Below are positions 1-9,319 of a stretch of DNA of 64,000 bases, piece after piece (positions within the stretch are counted from its first letter, which is position 1; each line of letters begins with the position of its first letter). Below the pieces are notes generated by a model. It did not search any database and was not told the DNA's origin. It worked only from the letters and a program-made list of their open reading frames with translations. This stretch comes from Vibrio crassostreae. Lineage in GTDB: Bacteria > Pseudomonadota > Gammaproteobacteria > Enterobacterales > Vibrionaceae. The position numbers and the translations under genes are program-made. The DNA is taken from contig NZ_AP025477.1 of NCBI RefSeq assembly GCF_024347415.1, positions 1,550,001-1,614,000 on the forward strand, written 5' to 3'.

Positions 1-2
1 TG

Positions 3-1091
3 CTGATCGATAAACATGGTCATATCCACGATATTAACCTGATGGCGAAGAACTACTTTTGCCTTTCTGATTCGATGATCAGCAACATCAAGGCGTGGCA
101 GCTGTTTGAGGCAGGTAATCCGAATTCGACCACATTGCAGCTACTCAAGAACTTGGAACAACACCAAGAACTGGCTGAAATCACCAGTGTTGAAACCATG
201 GCAAGACGCAGCGATGGCAGCTACTTCCCGGTGTTGTTCTCTATTAGCCCCTTTCCTTGGCATGCCACAACCTATTACCTGTGTACTGTGATTGATATCA
301 GTAAACGTAAAAAAGCGGAGATCGCGGTTCAGGAAGCCAATAAAACACTTCAATTGAGGGTAGAAGAGCGAACGCAAGACCTCAAAGATGCACAACAAGA
401 GTTGGTTGAATCAAGCAAACTTGCCGCATTAGGGCGGATGTCGAGTGCGATCACTCATGAGCTTAATCAACCGCTTACCGGTCTAAAAACTCTGCTTTCG
501 AGTAACCAGTTACTGATGGAAAGAGGCGAGACTAAGATGTTGAAAGCGAACATGGACTTGGTCATGAGCCTAATCGACAGAATGGCTAACATGACCAGCC
601 AATTGAAGTCGTTCGCCTTTCAAAGACTTGAAAAGCCCTACCCAGTTTCACTGACTGACGCATTGCAAGAAATCCTACGTATTCATCAAGCCGAATTGGA
701 AAACGTCGATATTCGCGTGCGTGTAGCTTCCAATATTTCGATGGTAATGGGAGAAGAGGCGCGGCTTCGTCAAGTGCTTGGCAACCTACTTAGAAATGCC
801 GTCGATGCCACGAAAAATCAGAAACCAGCAACCATTGTTATCAGCGCTCATACCGAACAGCAGCGAGTTATCATCAAGGTTCAAGACAATGGCTGTGGCG
901 TATCCGAAGACCAACTAGAAACCATTTTCGAACCCTTCCACACCAACAAAAAAATGGGCGAAGGGCTCGGGCTCGGACTCGCCATCACCGCTAACAATGT
1001 GCGCGATATGCAAGGTACCTTGATAGCGAAGAACAACCCAGATCAAGGCATGACATTCACGTTAACGCTACAAAACATTGATAGTGAGTAA
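3..1091 (+). CDS. Sensor histidine kinase, 5'-truncated by window edge
   Basis: The reading frame is open from base 3 with no stop, so the start lies outside the window and the ATG at 42 is probably internal. Numbering from that ATG, residues 1-95 look like the end of a PAS domain (a YFPVLFSISPF strand and the usual link to a coiled coil at 95-125). The HisKA dimerisation box follows with the phospho-acceptor His near 139 in HELNQPL, then a HATPase_c domain with an N-box (NLLRNAVDAT), a G1 box (DNGCG) and a G2 box (GLGLGLA). The HELNQPL and HATPase sequences place it in the DctB-like (HPK4) kinase class. No cognate response regulator is visible; it may lie upstream of the window. The signal sensed is unknown. 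It is a complete catalytic core and the ligand assignment is open. Confidence 0.85.
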   Translation: MIDKHGHIHDINLMAKNYFCLSDSMISNIKAWQLFEAGNPNSTTLQLLKNLEQHQELAEITSVETMARRSDGSYFPVLFSISPFPWHATTYYLCTVIDISKRKKAEIAVQEANKTLQLRVEERTQDLKDAQQELVESSKLAALGRMSSAITHELNQPLTGLKTLLSSNQLLMERGETKMLKANMDLVMSLIDRMANMTSQLKSFAFQRLEKPYPVSLTDALQEILRIHQAELENVDIRVRVASNISMVMGEEARLRQVLGNLLRNAVDATKNQKPATIVISAHTEQQRVIIKVQDNGCGVSEDQLETIFEPFHTNKKMGEGLGLGLAITANNVRDMQGTLIAKNNPDQGMTFTLTLQNIDSE

Positions 1092-1138
1092 TCGCTTTCA
1101 TTGGCTGAGGAATCGCACCCGATTGAGAAGCTAAAACT

Positions 1139-1170
1139 AAAAAACCGCCCACAGAGGGCGGTTTTGATTC
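1139..1170 (+). terminator. Rho-independent terminator
   Basis: The inverted repeat AAAACCGCCC / GGGCGGTTTT with a short loop lies between the end of the kinase gene and the convergent hexosaminidase gene. It is T-rich on one side and A-rich on the other, so it can serve both strands. Confidence 0.8.
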
Positions 1171-1211
1171 AATTATTGGCGTGTGACTTACTTCGTTAAT
1201 CCTTTAACGGC

Positions 1212-3662
1212 TTACTCCGCTAACTGCTTCAACAAGAGCTCTGTCGGACGAACAATCGCGATGATCGATTCATCGTAGATTTTCGCTGATTCAGACAGTA
1301 TCGCTTGGTAGGCATTCGCATCTGATGCTCTAACTTTTTCACCCGCTTGTGCTTTAGCAATCAAGGTTAACGCCAAGTCTGCGACTTCCGCGGTTTTCTC
1401 TGCGACAACCACAGTCTCCACCGAAGACACATTACCTGCGAAGACAGTTTTAGCAGCCAGTGCAGCCGCTTTTGCTTGCTGATAATGCTGAACAAGTTGA
1501 TCCAGCGCTTGTTGATTACCCGTCGCAACTTCGTTGACCAAATCTTGCATCTCGTACACAGCGTAGCTTTCCACTGGCAGCGCATCAACGAAGCGGTTTA
1601 AGCGCTCGTATTGGCTGTATAAAATGCCCTTAGGTTCAGTTGAGTTCCACTTCTCCCAGTTGCGAGCATAATATTGTGCTGGCTCGGTGTACTTGGCAAG
1701 CACGCGCAGGTCGTGAATATCTTGGCCTTTTGCAATGCGCTTCAACAACATGTCAGCATCCGCATGATGACGTAAGCCAACCGATACTTCAGACCATGTA
1801 TCCATCGCTTTCATACGCTTGTACATGCTGCGTTCGTCCGTCAGTTCTGCATCAGACCAGAAGCGCTCTGCAATCGCATAGCTGCGCGGCCATAGGTAGT
1901 TTTCAACGGTGAGGCTGTCTTTATTTTCTAGCCACATAGTGATCTCGCCGCCCAAGATAAGCTCTTTTTCTTTGTCGGTTAATTCTGCAGGGTAACCACC
2001 GTTTGGTTCAGGGAGCACGCTGCCTTCAACATCACTGCTTGCAATCACTTCACCTGTGGTTGGCCAACGCACGTTACCCACCAGTTGGTAACTGCCTTCT
2101 GCAAAACCCTTTGCATTCAGGTTTAGGTTGAATTCGGTGTACGACATGAAGTTATCAAAGTGGCCAACAAAGGTTTTGCCCGGCACATAATCAAGGATGA
2201 AGATCTCTTCACGAGACTTACCGTTGTAATCACTGAATGCGCGGAAAGTGCCGTCTTTCGCTTCAATGATAGTCAGTGTTCCCTTACGTGGGCCGCCTTT
2301 TGAACGAGGCTTCTGCCATTGATACGTCACGAACTTTTCGCCACTGTGCAGCTTATCGTCAACCGTGATGCCGCTTGGCATTGGATCATTACGATAGTGG
2401 TAGCTAGTCGGCTGAGGTTGGTCTAGGTAGTAACCGGTAGACAGAATACCTGGGTAACCCTCTTTCGCTGCACGACCAATGCTGTCGTGCCCTTGCCAGC
2501 TTTGAATCACGATAGAGGTTGGCAGATCTTTATGCCAAATCTCATCCCAACCCGTCATCTTCTTGCCGCGCTCTTCCAGCATCTTTTCAACTTTTACGTT
2601 GAGGTAAGACTGTAAGCCGCGCTCACCATCGATATTGTTCTCTTCAATGAACTGTTGGTGCTTTTCGCTGTTTTTCCACTGCTCATAGTTCGGCTCATCT
2701 CCACCAATGTGGAAGTACTCATCTGGGAATAGTTCTGTCACTTCGTCGAACACGTCACCCAGCATTTCATAGAGCTCTGGGTTAAGTGGATCCATCAATG
2801 GCTCAAATACGCCCCAGCCACGTTCTTGGTCGTAGCTTTGACCTTCACCACCTGACATCAAGCGTGGGTAAGCGTGCGCCACAGCAGAAGAGTGGCCCGG
2901 CAAGGAGACTTCAGGAATCACACGAATACCAAGGTTACGAGCATACTCAACTAGGTAACGAACTTGGTCTTTGGTGTAGTAGTTGCCATCGGCGGTTTCA
3001 GACCACAGACGCGGCCAAGATTCCGTTTGAATGCGAATGCCTTGATCGTCCCAGAAGTGCCAATGGAACACGTTCATCTTCGCCGACGCCATCGCATCTA
3101 GCTGACGAATCAACACATCAAATTCAATGAAGTGACGCGAAGTATCGTAAGAGACACCACGCCAGCGGAAACGGGGCTCATCAACAATCGTGACAGCAGG
3201 AATGTGGTAGCCAGTCGCTGTCGTTTCAACGAGCTGTAAAAGGGTTTCGATGCCGTGAATTGTGCCGTATGGGCTTGGAGAGCTCAGCGTGATTTGTTCA
3301 CCCTGAGTGGTAATTTTGTAGGACTCTACAGAGTCGATATTTTGTATTTCAGACTTTGGTGCTGCGTCGATATCTATGATCAGGTTTGCTTCGTCTTCGC
3401 TATCAACCTGCCAGTTTAAAATCGGTACGCCAGTTTGGCGCTCTAGGCGATCGATAAAGCGTTTCGCAGTGTATTCAACGCGATCAGAGTTAAAGCCTTT
3501 GATGTAAACCTTGAAGTTACCGTCGACCGTAACTTGCCCGGCTTGCAGCTCGACTGTCTGTGGATACGGCATTAAATTTAGATCGGTATTCGGAGCCATT
3601 GCTAACGCCATTGGGGACACTACTGAACCTGAAATCAATAGAGACAATATAGTTTTTTTCAT
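1212..3662 (-). CDS. Beta-N-acetylhexosaminidase (GH20), exported
   Basis: 816 residues with an N-terminal signal peptide (MKKTILSLLISGSVVSPMAL, cleaved near AMA). Residues about 30-160 form the GH20b N-terminal domain, followed by the GH20 TIM barrel with the catalytic HIGGDE motif near residue 317 (the Asp-Glu pair of substrate-assisted catalysis), WHFWDDQG and WDEI motifs. A long helical C-terminal region follows. It should remove terminal GlcNAc from chitooligosaccharides in the periplasm or outside the cell. It is the last gene of a minus-strand run with eda, kdgK, a symporter, ridA and a deacylase, which suggests its special role is to release GlcNAc-type units, possibly oxidised ones, for that pathway. 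Family assignment is firm; the exact substrate is inference. Confidence 0.93.
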   Translation of the reverse strand: MKKTILSLLISGSVVSPMALAMAPNTDLNLMPYPQTVELQAGQVTVDGNFKVYIKGFNSDRVEYTAKRFIDRLERQTGVPILNWQVDSEDEANLIIDIDAAPKSEIQNIDSVESYKITTQGEQITLSSPSPYGTIHGIETLLQLVETTATGYHIPAVTIVDEPRFRWRGVSYDTSRHFIEFDVLIRQLDAMASAKMNVFHWHFWDDQGIRIQTESWPRLWSETADGNYYTKDQVRYLVEYARNLGIRVIPEVSLPGHSSAVAHAYPRLMSGGEGQSYDQERGWGVFEPLMDPLNPELYEMLGDVFDEVTELFPDEYFHIGGDEPNYEQWKNSEKHQQFIEENNIDGERGLQSYLNVKVEKMLEERGKKMTGWDEIWHKDLPTSIVIQSWQGHDSIGRAAKEGYPGILSTGYYLDQPQPTSYHYRNDPMPSGITVDDKLHSGEKFVTYQWQKPRSKGGPRKGTLTIIEAKDGTFRAFSDYNGKSREEIFILDYVPGKTFVGHFDNFMSYTEFNLNLNAKGFAEGSYQLVGNVRWPTTGEVIASSDVEGSVLPEPNGGYPAELTDKEKELILGGEITMWLENKDSLTVENYLWPRSYAIAERFWSDAELTDERSMYKRMKAMDTWSEVSVGLRHHADADMLLKRIAKGQDIHDLRVLAKYTEPAQYYARNWEKWNSTEPKGILYSQYERLNRFVDALPVESYAVYEMQDLVNEVATGNQQALDQLVQHYQQAKAAALAAKTVFAGNVSSVETVVVAEKTAEVADLALTLIAKAQAGEKVRASDANAYQAILSESAKIYDESIIAIVRPTELLLKQLAE

Positions 3663-3685
3663 TATTAGTTTTCCTATATAACGGG

Positions 3686-3727
3686 GGTTCTGTTTTGTTT
3701 ATCGGAGGCAATTCACAAAACAGAACC
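3686..3727 (-). promoter_or_regulatory. 13-bp inverted repeat before the hexosaminidase gene
   Basis: GGTTCTGTTTTGT (3686-3698) is perfectly repeated in inverted form (3715-3727) around a 16-base spacer. It lies between eda and the hexosaminidase gene, 24 bases upstream of the latter's start codon. No T-run follows on the minus strand, so it does not look like a simple terminator. It could be an operator or an mRNA hairpin that stabilises or attenuates the transcript. Confidence 0.55.
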
Positions 3728-3803
3728 ATCAGCCACTGCTGTTGTTTATCGTGAGCTCAAAGCCTATCGCTTGTTAAAAACGAATGAGCTCACAATCTGA
3801 TGA

Positions 3804-4433
3804 CTAGCTAACCAACTCAACCGCTTCACGAACCAACACCGCGATCTCATCCCACTGCTCGTTCTCAATCATCTTCGGAGAAACCATCCACGTGCCACCA
3901 CAACACACCACGCGATCCACCGCTAAGTATTCATTGACGTTGTGTTTACTAATACCACCTGTAGGCATTAGCGACACATCAACGTAAGGCGCTAGCAAAG
4001 ATTTCACCATATTGATGCCACCAGACGCTTCAGCAGGGAAGAACTTCAAGAAGTTAAGACCTAGCTCCAACGCTTGCTCTACTTGGCTTGGGTTGTTTAC
4101 GCCAGGAACGATTGGCATACCGATCTCTTGGCAACGTTTTACTGTGTTTGGATTCAAGCCCGGTGCTACGATGAATTCGCTGCCCGCCTCTTTCGCAAGG
4201 TCGATCTGCGCTGGCGTTAATACTGTACCAGCACCGATACACATCTCTGGGTAGGCATCACGCATCGCACGAATCGAATCCGCTGCTGCTTCGGTACGGA
4301 ACGTCACTTCTGCTACTGGCAGGCCGTTTTCTACTAACACTTTTGCTAGTGGAATCGCATGTTCCACCTTGTTGATTTGGATAACAGGGATAACTTTGAA
4401 CTGCTTAAGTGTGTTGATCATTTCTTGAGACAT
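3804..4433 (-). CDS. eda: KDPG / KHG aldolase
   Basis: 209 residues, the normal length for the class I aldolase that splits 2-keto-3-deoxy-6-phosphogluconate into pyruvate and glyceraldehyde 3-phosphate. Family hallmarks are visible: EVTFRTEAA with the catalytic Glu near the N-terminus, GAGTVLT, and KFFPAEASGG carrying the Schiff-base Lys, then PTGGIS as phosphate loop. It sits 20 bases after kdgK on the same strand, so KDG made by the cluster is phosphorylated and cleaved by adjacent genes. It acts in the cytoplasm. The high similarity of the motifs to Eda makes the call firm, although this may be a second, pathway-specific copy beside a central-metabolism eda elsewhere in the genome. Confidence 0.95.
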   Translation of the reverse strand: MSQEMINTLKQFKVIPVIQINKVEHAIPLAKVLVENGLPVAEVTFRTEAAADSIRAMRDAYPEMCIGAGTVLTPAQIDLAKEAGSEFIVAPGLNPNTVKRCQEIGMPIVPGVNNPSQVEQALELGLNFLKFFPAEASGGINMVKSLLAPYVDVSLMPTGGISKHNVNEYLAVDRVVCCGGTWMVSPKMIENEQWDEIAVLVREAVELVS

Positions 4434-4453
4434 AATAAATTCGCTTTGTTTTT

Positions 4454-5401
4454 CTATTTTTTAATTAAGTGATTCATAGCGCTCACGGGGATGATCGCGC
4501 CAGAGTATTGAATAACGGTAGAAGCCAGTTGGTGACCTAGTTCAGCTGCATCGGTGGTGCTCTCACCTGTAAGGCGCGCCGCCAGATAACCCGCGGCAAA
4601 GGAGTCACCCGCCGCGCAAGTGTCAACCACGTTCGCAACAGCTGTCGCTGATACGTAGCTTTCTACTACCTTGCCGCTTTCTACCTGAACGATTTTGCAT
4701 GGCTCACAGCCACGTTTGATGACGATCTCTTGGCAGCCTAAGCGAAGGCAGCGTTGTTGAACGCTCTCGCCATTGCCCCAAACCAGCAGGTCGTCGTCTT
4801 CGGTAATCAGTGCAATGTCGACCAATGGTAGTAACTTGGCGTACCAATGCTGAGCTTGTTCAGTCGCCCAAAGTTGCGGGCGATAGTTGTTATCAAAAAT
4901 CAGCTTGCCGCCTTGATTTGAGAACACGCCAATGGCTTTCAACAGGCGCTCACGAGAGGCGTCATCTAAAATCGCGATACTGATACCGCTAATGTAAACC
5001 GCATCGACTTGTTTCTCGGTCAGGGCGATTTCAAGCTTATTCAGCTCACTAGATTGAAAGTAAGATTTGACTGCCGCGTCGTTGCGCCAGTAATGAAAGT
5101 GTCGCTCGCCTGTCTCGTCGGTTTCAACCATGTAGAGTCCAGGAAGCTTGTTCGCAATGCGTTCGACGAAATTGGTTTGAATGCCTTCTAGCTGCCAGCT
5201 ATCAATCATATTTTGAGACAGCTCATCACTGCCAAGCCCTGTCGCATAGTGCACAGAGATGTTTTGATGTTGAGTTAAGCGAGAAAGGTAAAGTGCGGTA
5301 TTAAGTGTATCACCGCCAAACTTTTTGGTTAATGGAGAGCCGCTGATTTCGACCATACATTCGCCAAAGAAAGCAATATTGAAATGAGAAGATGCAGGCA
5401 T
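4454..5401 (-). CDS. kdgK: 2-keto-3-deoxygluconate kinase
   Basis: PfkB (ribokinase) family sugar kinase, 315 residues from the chosen ATG at 5401, which has an AGGAT ribosome site. The open frame runs 16 codons further up to 5449, but those starts have no ribosome site. The N-terminal GECMVEISG motif and the C-terminal DTCAAGDSFAAG motif with the catalytic Asp are the PfkB signatures. It converts KDG plus ATP to KDPG for the adjacent aldolase. Lying between eda and a sodium symporter, it links import of a sugar acid or amino-sugar acid to the lower Entner-Doudoroff steps. Substrate is inferred from family resemblance and context. Confidence 0.92.
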   Translation of the reverse strand: MPASSHFNIAFFGECMVEISGSPLTKKFGGDTLNTALYLSRLTQHQNISVHYATGLGSDELSQNMIDSWQLEGIQTNFVERIANKLPGLYMVETDETGERHFHYWRNDAAVKSYFQSSELNKLEIALTEKQVDAVYISGISIAILDDASRERLLKAIGVFSNQGGKLIFDNNYRPQLWATEQAQHWYAKLLPLVDIALITEDDDLLVWGNGESVQQRCLRLGCQEIVIKRGCEPCKIVQVESGKVVESYVSATAVANVVDTCAAGDSFAAGYLAARLTGESTTDAAELGHQLASTVIQYSGAIIPVSAMNHLIKK

Positions 5402-5492
5402 AGCCGATCCTAAAATAGAGAGATACATGGGGGGAAAAGGCCCTGCCACTAAGCAGGGCCTGAATTAAGCAAACCAGTTGTGGAGACTAGGT

Positions 5493-7007
5493 TTAGCTTG
5501 TTTGATTTGCAGGACGTTGAGGTGCCGCTTCTTCTTCAAGTACGCCAGTCTCAGACATTTCCATCTCCATCAGAGCACGCTCGTCATCAAGAATCGCTTT
5601 TGCCATTTCAGGTGTTACTTGGTTAGCCGGAGTCACGAGGCTCACAACCACACCTGCCGTTAGAGCAAACAGACATGAAGGAATCACAGGGTTACCCCAG
5701 AAGGCGGTGTAGTCAGCGTTTAGCATTACTACGAATGAAGCTACAGAAGCACCCGCTAGCGTTGCAAGCGCACCTTGCCAGTTGTAGCGTTTCCAGAATT
5801 TACCCAACATACCGCACACAAACATGCCCGACATAACCGTTGAAATCATCTTAGTGATGTAGCCAATGATGTCGTTTGACGTCAGTGCGAACAGCAGTGC
5901 GAAGCCAATCACCACAACCAAAGCTAGACGAGAGTAGTTCAACATTGATTCTTTGTTTGGTACGCGGCCTGTGAACATCACGTACACGTCACGCAGTAAG
6001 ATAGATACACCGGCAATCGCATCTGAGCTTGCGCTCGACATAGTTGCAGATAGACCTGCGATAAGAACAATCATGCCTACGCCAACAGGAAGAACCGTTG
6101 CAGCTACGTAAGGGAACGAGTAGTTCGGGTTATCCAATGATGGGTCGATTGCGTGTGCAGCCATACCAATGATTGCTGGAATGATAGAGAAGAAAAGATA
6201 CAACACACCAGAAGCAACGAACGAGCGACGGATAGTTGAAACATCTTTACCAGAGTAGATACGCTGACGGAATGAAGGTGTTGCAAGTACACCCACACCG
6301 ATAACCACAGCCAGAGAAACAGCAGGCAGAATGCCCAGTTTATCGATTGCTAAAAAGCTTGTAGCAGCAGGGTCCATCGCAGCGTAAAGGTTGTCCATGC
6401 CACCAATGTGATCAACAGACATTACCGCCATTAGGATGAAGCCAGCAAAAAGGATGATTGCTTGAATCGTATCGGTCCATACAACTGCTGTGTAGCCACC
6501 GATAACAACATAGATAGTGAATGCCGCTGCAATAATGATTTTCGCAAGGTTAAGGTCGATGTCTGCAATCCACGCTAGGTACATGCCACCACCTAGAATG
6601 TGCGCACCTAACCAACCGATTGACGCGACAAAGATAAGTAGGCCAACCACGTTTTTCACGATTCGGTTAGCGCCTACGTAGTAAGCCAGCTCTTCACTCA
6701 TGGTCATGAAGTTCAGTTTACGAACCGGAGCAAACCAAAGTGCAAGCAATAGGATGCCTACAGCACCGCCAATTCCGTACAGTGCACCTGCCCAGCCATT
6801 TGCGTAGCCGAAGCCAACCGCGCCCATACTTGAACCCGTGCCGACCATAGTCGCAACTGTGGTACCAAGTACTAAGAATAATGGCAGGCCACGGCCGCCT
6901 AATAAGAAATCTTCGCCAGATTTTTGATTACGCGAGACAAACCAGCCTAACCAAATTAAAAAACATACGTACACGCCGAAGCCTGTAAGAAAAAGTGTGC
7001 TGTTCAT
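5493..7007 (-). CDS. Sodium:solute symporter (SSS family)
   Basis: 504 residues, about 13 hydrophobic segments spread from residue 5 to 480, beginning with an out-facing helix and the FLLGGRGLPL loop that is typical of SSS transporters. The conserved sodium-site region (GTTVATMVGTGSS) and the SATMSSASSDAIAG stretch of helix 8 are present. It lies between ridA and kdgK on the same strand, so the likely cargo is the substrate of the pathway, for example N-acetylglucosaminate or another amino-sugar acid. The cargo cannot be read from the sequence. A charged tail (about residues 475-504) is cytoplasmic. The upstream 206 bases are very AT-rich, with an inverted repeat AATTACTTTA / TAAAGTAATT at 7082-7121, and may carry a promoter. 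Confidence 0.9.
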   Translation of the reverse strand: MNSTLFLTGFGVYVCFLIWLGWFVSRNQKSGEDFLLGGRGLPLFLVLGTTVATMVGTGSSMGAVGFGYANGWAGALYGIGGAVGILLLALWFAPVRKLNFMTMSEELAYYVGANRIVKNVVGLLIFVASIGWLGAHILGGGMYLAWIADIDLNLAKIIIAAAFTIYVVIGGYTAVVWTDTIQAIILFAGFILMAVMSVDHIGGMDNLYAAMDPAATSFLAIDKLGILPAVSLAVVIGVGVLATPSFRQRIYSGKDVSTIRRSFVASGVLYLFFSIIPAIIGMAAHAIDPSLDNPNYSFPYVAATVLPVGVGMIVLIAGLSATMSSASSDAIAGVSILLRDVYVMFTGRVPNKESMLNYSRLALVVVIGFALLFALTSNDIIGYITKMISTVMSGMFVCGMLGKFWKRYNWQGALATLAGASVASFVVMLNADYTAFWGNPVIPSCLFALTAGVVVSLVTPANQVTPEMAKAILDDERALMEMEMSETGVLEEEAAPQRPANQTS

Positions 7008-7213
7008 TTGACACCTCTCAGTGAAATATTGAGTTCATTCTTGAACTTTATTTATGATTCATTCATTTTTATATTTCATATAATTACTTTATTGATTTTA
7101 TCTATTTTAATTAAAGTAATTTTTATAAATGTAGGGTGAGAGTATTAAAGGATAATAACAGGGATGACTAACCCCTAATACTCTCTAAGTAGGTAATTGT
7201 GATTAGGTTATTA

Positions 7214-7606
7214 CTAAACGCGATCAGCGCGGTAGCAAGTCACATCTACTTCAACCTTCACGTCTACAACTAGGTCGCAAACCATGCAGATACGAGCCGG
7301 AGGGTTAGCACCGAAGAACTCTTTGAATACCTTATTAAAAGATTGGAAGTAACGAGAATCCGTTAGCACAACCTTTACGTGCATTACGTCTTCTAGGCCG
7401 TAGCCCGCTTCAGTCATGATATCGACACAGTTTTGGATCGCTAGACGAGACTGGTCAACAATTCCACCCTCTACCACTTCACCATCTGTCATCGGTGTCT
7501 GGCCAGAAACGTACAGGAAACCACCCGCTTCAGTTGCGCGTGCAAATGGTAAATGTTGTCCGCCTGTACCTGTACCGCCTTCAACACCGTAACGTTTAAT
7601 AGTCAT
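7214..7606 (-). CDS. RidA (YjgF/YER057c/UK114) family enamine/imine deaminase
   Basis: 130 residues, the normal length of a trimeric Rid protein. The central FLYVSGQTP motif and the conserved Arg in NPPARICMVCDL that binds the substrate carboxylate are present, followed by the family C-terminal strand VEVDVTCYR. Rid enzymes hydrolyse reactive 2-aminoacrylate-like enamines and imines released by PLP dehydratases. A PLP amino-acid dehydratase-like enzyme is encoded 1.7 kb away, so this protein probably speeds the last step of ammonia release from an enamine intermediate. It lies between the deacylase and symporter genes. Confidence 0.93.
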   Translation of the reverse strand: MTIKRYGVEGGTGTGGQHLPFARATEAGGFLYVSGQTPMTDGEVVEGGIVDQSRLAIQNCVDIMTEAGYGLEDVMHVKVVLTDSRYFQSFNKVFKEFFGANPPARICMVCDLVVDVKVEVDVTCYRADRV

Positions 7607-7709
7607 TTTTTAACTCCACTTCTTTATAGATAATATTGGTTCTATTCCAATATATTTAAATTAATTCGTCGTTTTCTTATTACAGTCTATTTAATAAAAT
7701 AATTAAATT

Positions 7710-9143
7710 CTAATTACGGTAAATAAAAACGCCTGAACGATTATTTTTCACTTTTCCTTTTTGGTAAGTTAACTCACCATTTACAAATACACTTTCGATT
7801 CCCTCAGCAACTGAAATAGGGTTTTCAAATGTTGCTGTGTCTTTAATACTCTTTGGATCAAATAAAACTAAATCGGCAAATGCGTCTTGGCGAATCTCAC
7901 CTCTTCCCGCGAGGTTATAGCGCTTCGCAGACATTCCGGTCATTTTGTGAATCGCTTCTGGTAGCGCGAACAGTTTTTCATCTCGGCAGTAATGACCTAA
8001 GACTTTCGGGAAGGTACCCCACAATCTTGGATGTGGATGCGGGTCATTAGGTAAACCATCAGAACCAACCATGGTCAGCTTGTATTTCAATACGCGCTTT
8101 ACGTCGTTCTCATCCATACAGTGGTAAACCGCACCTGCTGGTTGAAGCGCTTTTGCTGCGTCCATCAACGGTAGGTTCATCTCATCAGCAATCTGCTTAA
8201 GCGTTTTGCCTGCATGTTCTGGCTTTGCTTTAGACCAAGTGATGAAGATATCGAAATCGTCTGTCACCTGTTTCAGATCTAATGTCGAAGAGCTCGCTGA
8301 GTATGGGTAGCAGTCACAAGACACATCTTGGTGCTCAGAAACCTTGTCCATCAAATCAAGAACTTCAACAGTTCTGCCCCAGTTGCCCGCACCTGCACAT
8401 TTAAGGTGAGAGATAACAACCGGCACTTTCGCGTATTGTCCTGTCTCAAACGCCTCTTCCATCGCGCTTAAGATCTCTTCAAATTCGGTACGCATATGCG
8501 TGGTATAGATGCCGCCGTGACTAGAAAGCACTTTCGCTAACTGCATCACTTCGTTGGCATTCGCTTGTTTAGCGCTGGCGTAAGCCAAACCCGAGCTCAA
8601 ACCTAATGCGCCTTGCGCCATCGCCAAATCAAGGTTGGTTTGCATCGCTGCGATTTCGTCTTCGCTTGCAGTGCGCTGCAGGTCGTCCATCACTTGGTTA
8701 CGCAATGTCGTATGGCCAACTAACGCTGCAACGTTTACTGCGGGTTGAGCTTGCTCTACCGCTTGTGCATACGCGGCGAAAGTTGGGTATTTAAAGTCAG
8801 CTTGTGCGCCTAAAAGATTCATTGGGTCTGGTGGATCGCCAGCCAAAACGGTTGGTGATGCGCTGATACCACAGTTACCAACAATCACGGTTGTGACACC
8901 TTGGCTGATCTTAGGCAGGCAGTCTGGGTAACGAATTACATTGGTATCGTCATGTGTGTGTACATCGATAAAACCAGGAGCCAATGCTAAGCCTGCTCCC
9001 TCAACTAACTGGCTACAATCTTCATGATCGATTTTGCCAATTTCGGCGATTTTTCCATCTCGGATTGCTACATCTGCACAAAACGATTGTTCGCCGGTGC
9101 CATCAAACACCTCTACATTTTTAATTATCGTATCGAACAACAT
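7710..9143 (-). CDS. N-acyl-D-amino-acid deacylase-type amidohydrolase, probable N-acetylglucosaminate deacetylase
   Basis: 477 residues of the amidohydrolase superfamily, D-aminoacylase branch: an N-terminal beta-sandwich strand (residues 1-55), the metal-binding APGFIDVHTHDD motif near 60, NCGIS and THMRTE motifs, an HLKCAG motif with a metal ligand His, and the catalytic Asp in GSDGLP. A C-terminal FADLVLFDP segment closes the sandwich. The family removes acyl groups from D-amino acids. With kinase, aldolase and PLP enzyme as neighbours, the likely substrate is N-acetyl-D-glucosaminate (a 2-amino sugar acid), giving glucosaminate. An N-acyl-D-amino acid remains a plausible alternative. First gene of the minus-strand run; ATG at 9143 follows GAGTGAG. 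Confidence 0.8.
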   Translation of the reverse strand: MLFDTIIKNVEVFDGTGEQSFCADVAIRDGKIAEIGKIDHEDCSQLVEGAGLALAPGFIDVHTHDDTNVIRYPDCLPKISQGVTTVIVGNCGISASPTVLAGDPPDPMNLLGAQADFKYPTFAAYAQAVEQAQPAVNVAALVGHTTLRNQVMDDLQRTASEDEIAAMQTNLDLAMAQGALGLSSGLAYASAKQANANEVMQLAKVLSSHGGIYTTHMRTEFEEILSAMEEAFETGQYAKVPVVISHLKCAGAGNWGRTVEVLDLMDKVSEHQDVSCDCYPYSASSSTLDLKQVTDDFDIFITWSKAKPEHAGKTLKQIADEMNLPLMDAAKALQPAGAVYHCMDENDVKRVLKYKLTMVGSDGLPNDPHPHPRLWGTFPKVLGHYCRDEKLFALPEAIHKMTGMSAKRYNLAGRGEIRQDAFADLVLFDPKSIKDTATFENPISVAEGIESVFVNGELTYQKGKVKNNRSGVFIYRN

Positions 9144-9236
9144 TTCTCACTCTCTCAATCCACTTTGTTGATGGAGCTATATTAGAAATCCAGCCGATTA
9201 TTTTCAGTGACAAAACACACATAATATTTTAATTTG

Positions 9237-9255
9237 TGTGATAGTTTCTATCACA
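9237..9255. promoter_or_regulatory. Perfect 8-3-8 palindrome in the divergent promoter region
   Basis: TGTGATAG-TTT-CTATCACA lies between the deacylase gene (minus) and the PLP enzyme gene (plus), 65 bases from the latter's start. ACAAAACACA occurs both 5' of it (about 9211) and overlapping its right edge (about 9253). The position suits an operator, most likely for the RpiR regulator encoded 1.4 kb away; this is inference. Confidence 0.6.
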
Positions 9256-9319
9256 AAACACATTACAGATATATTTAAACATTAAATAACAACCACTTAA
9301 ATCATGTTAGGAATCAGCA

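Noticed and set aside
2786..3130. Plus-strand frame inside the hexosaminidase gene
   Set aside because: It is opposite a well-supported conserved gene and has no ribosome site or domain.
9237..9255. CRP site (TGTGA...TCACA)
   Set aside because: Half-sites fit but the spacer is nine bases rather than six, so a standard CRP site is unlikely.
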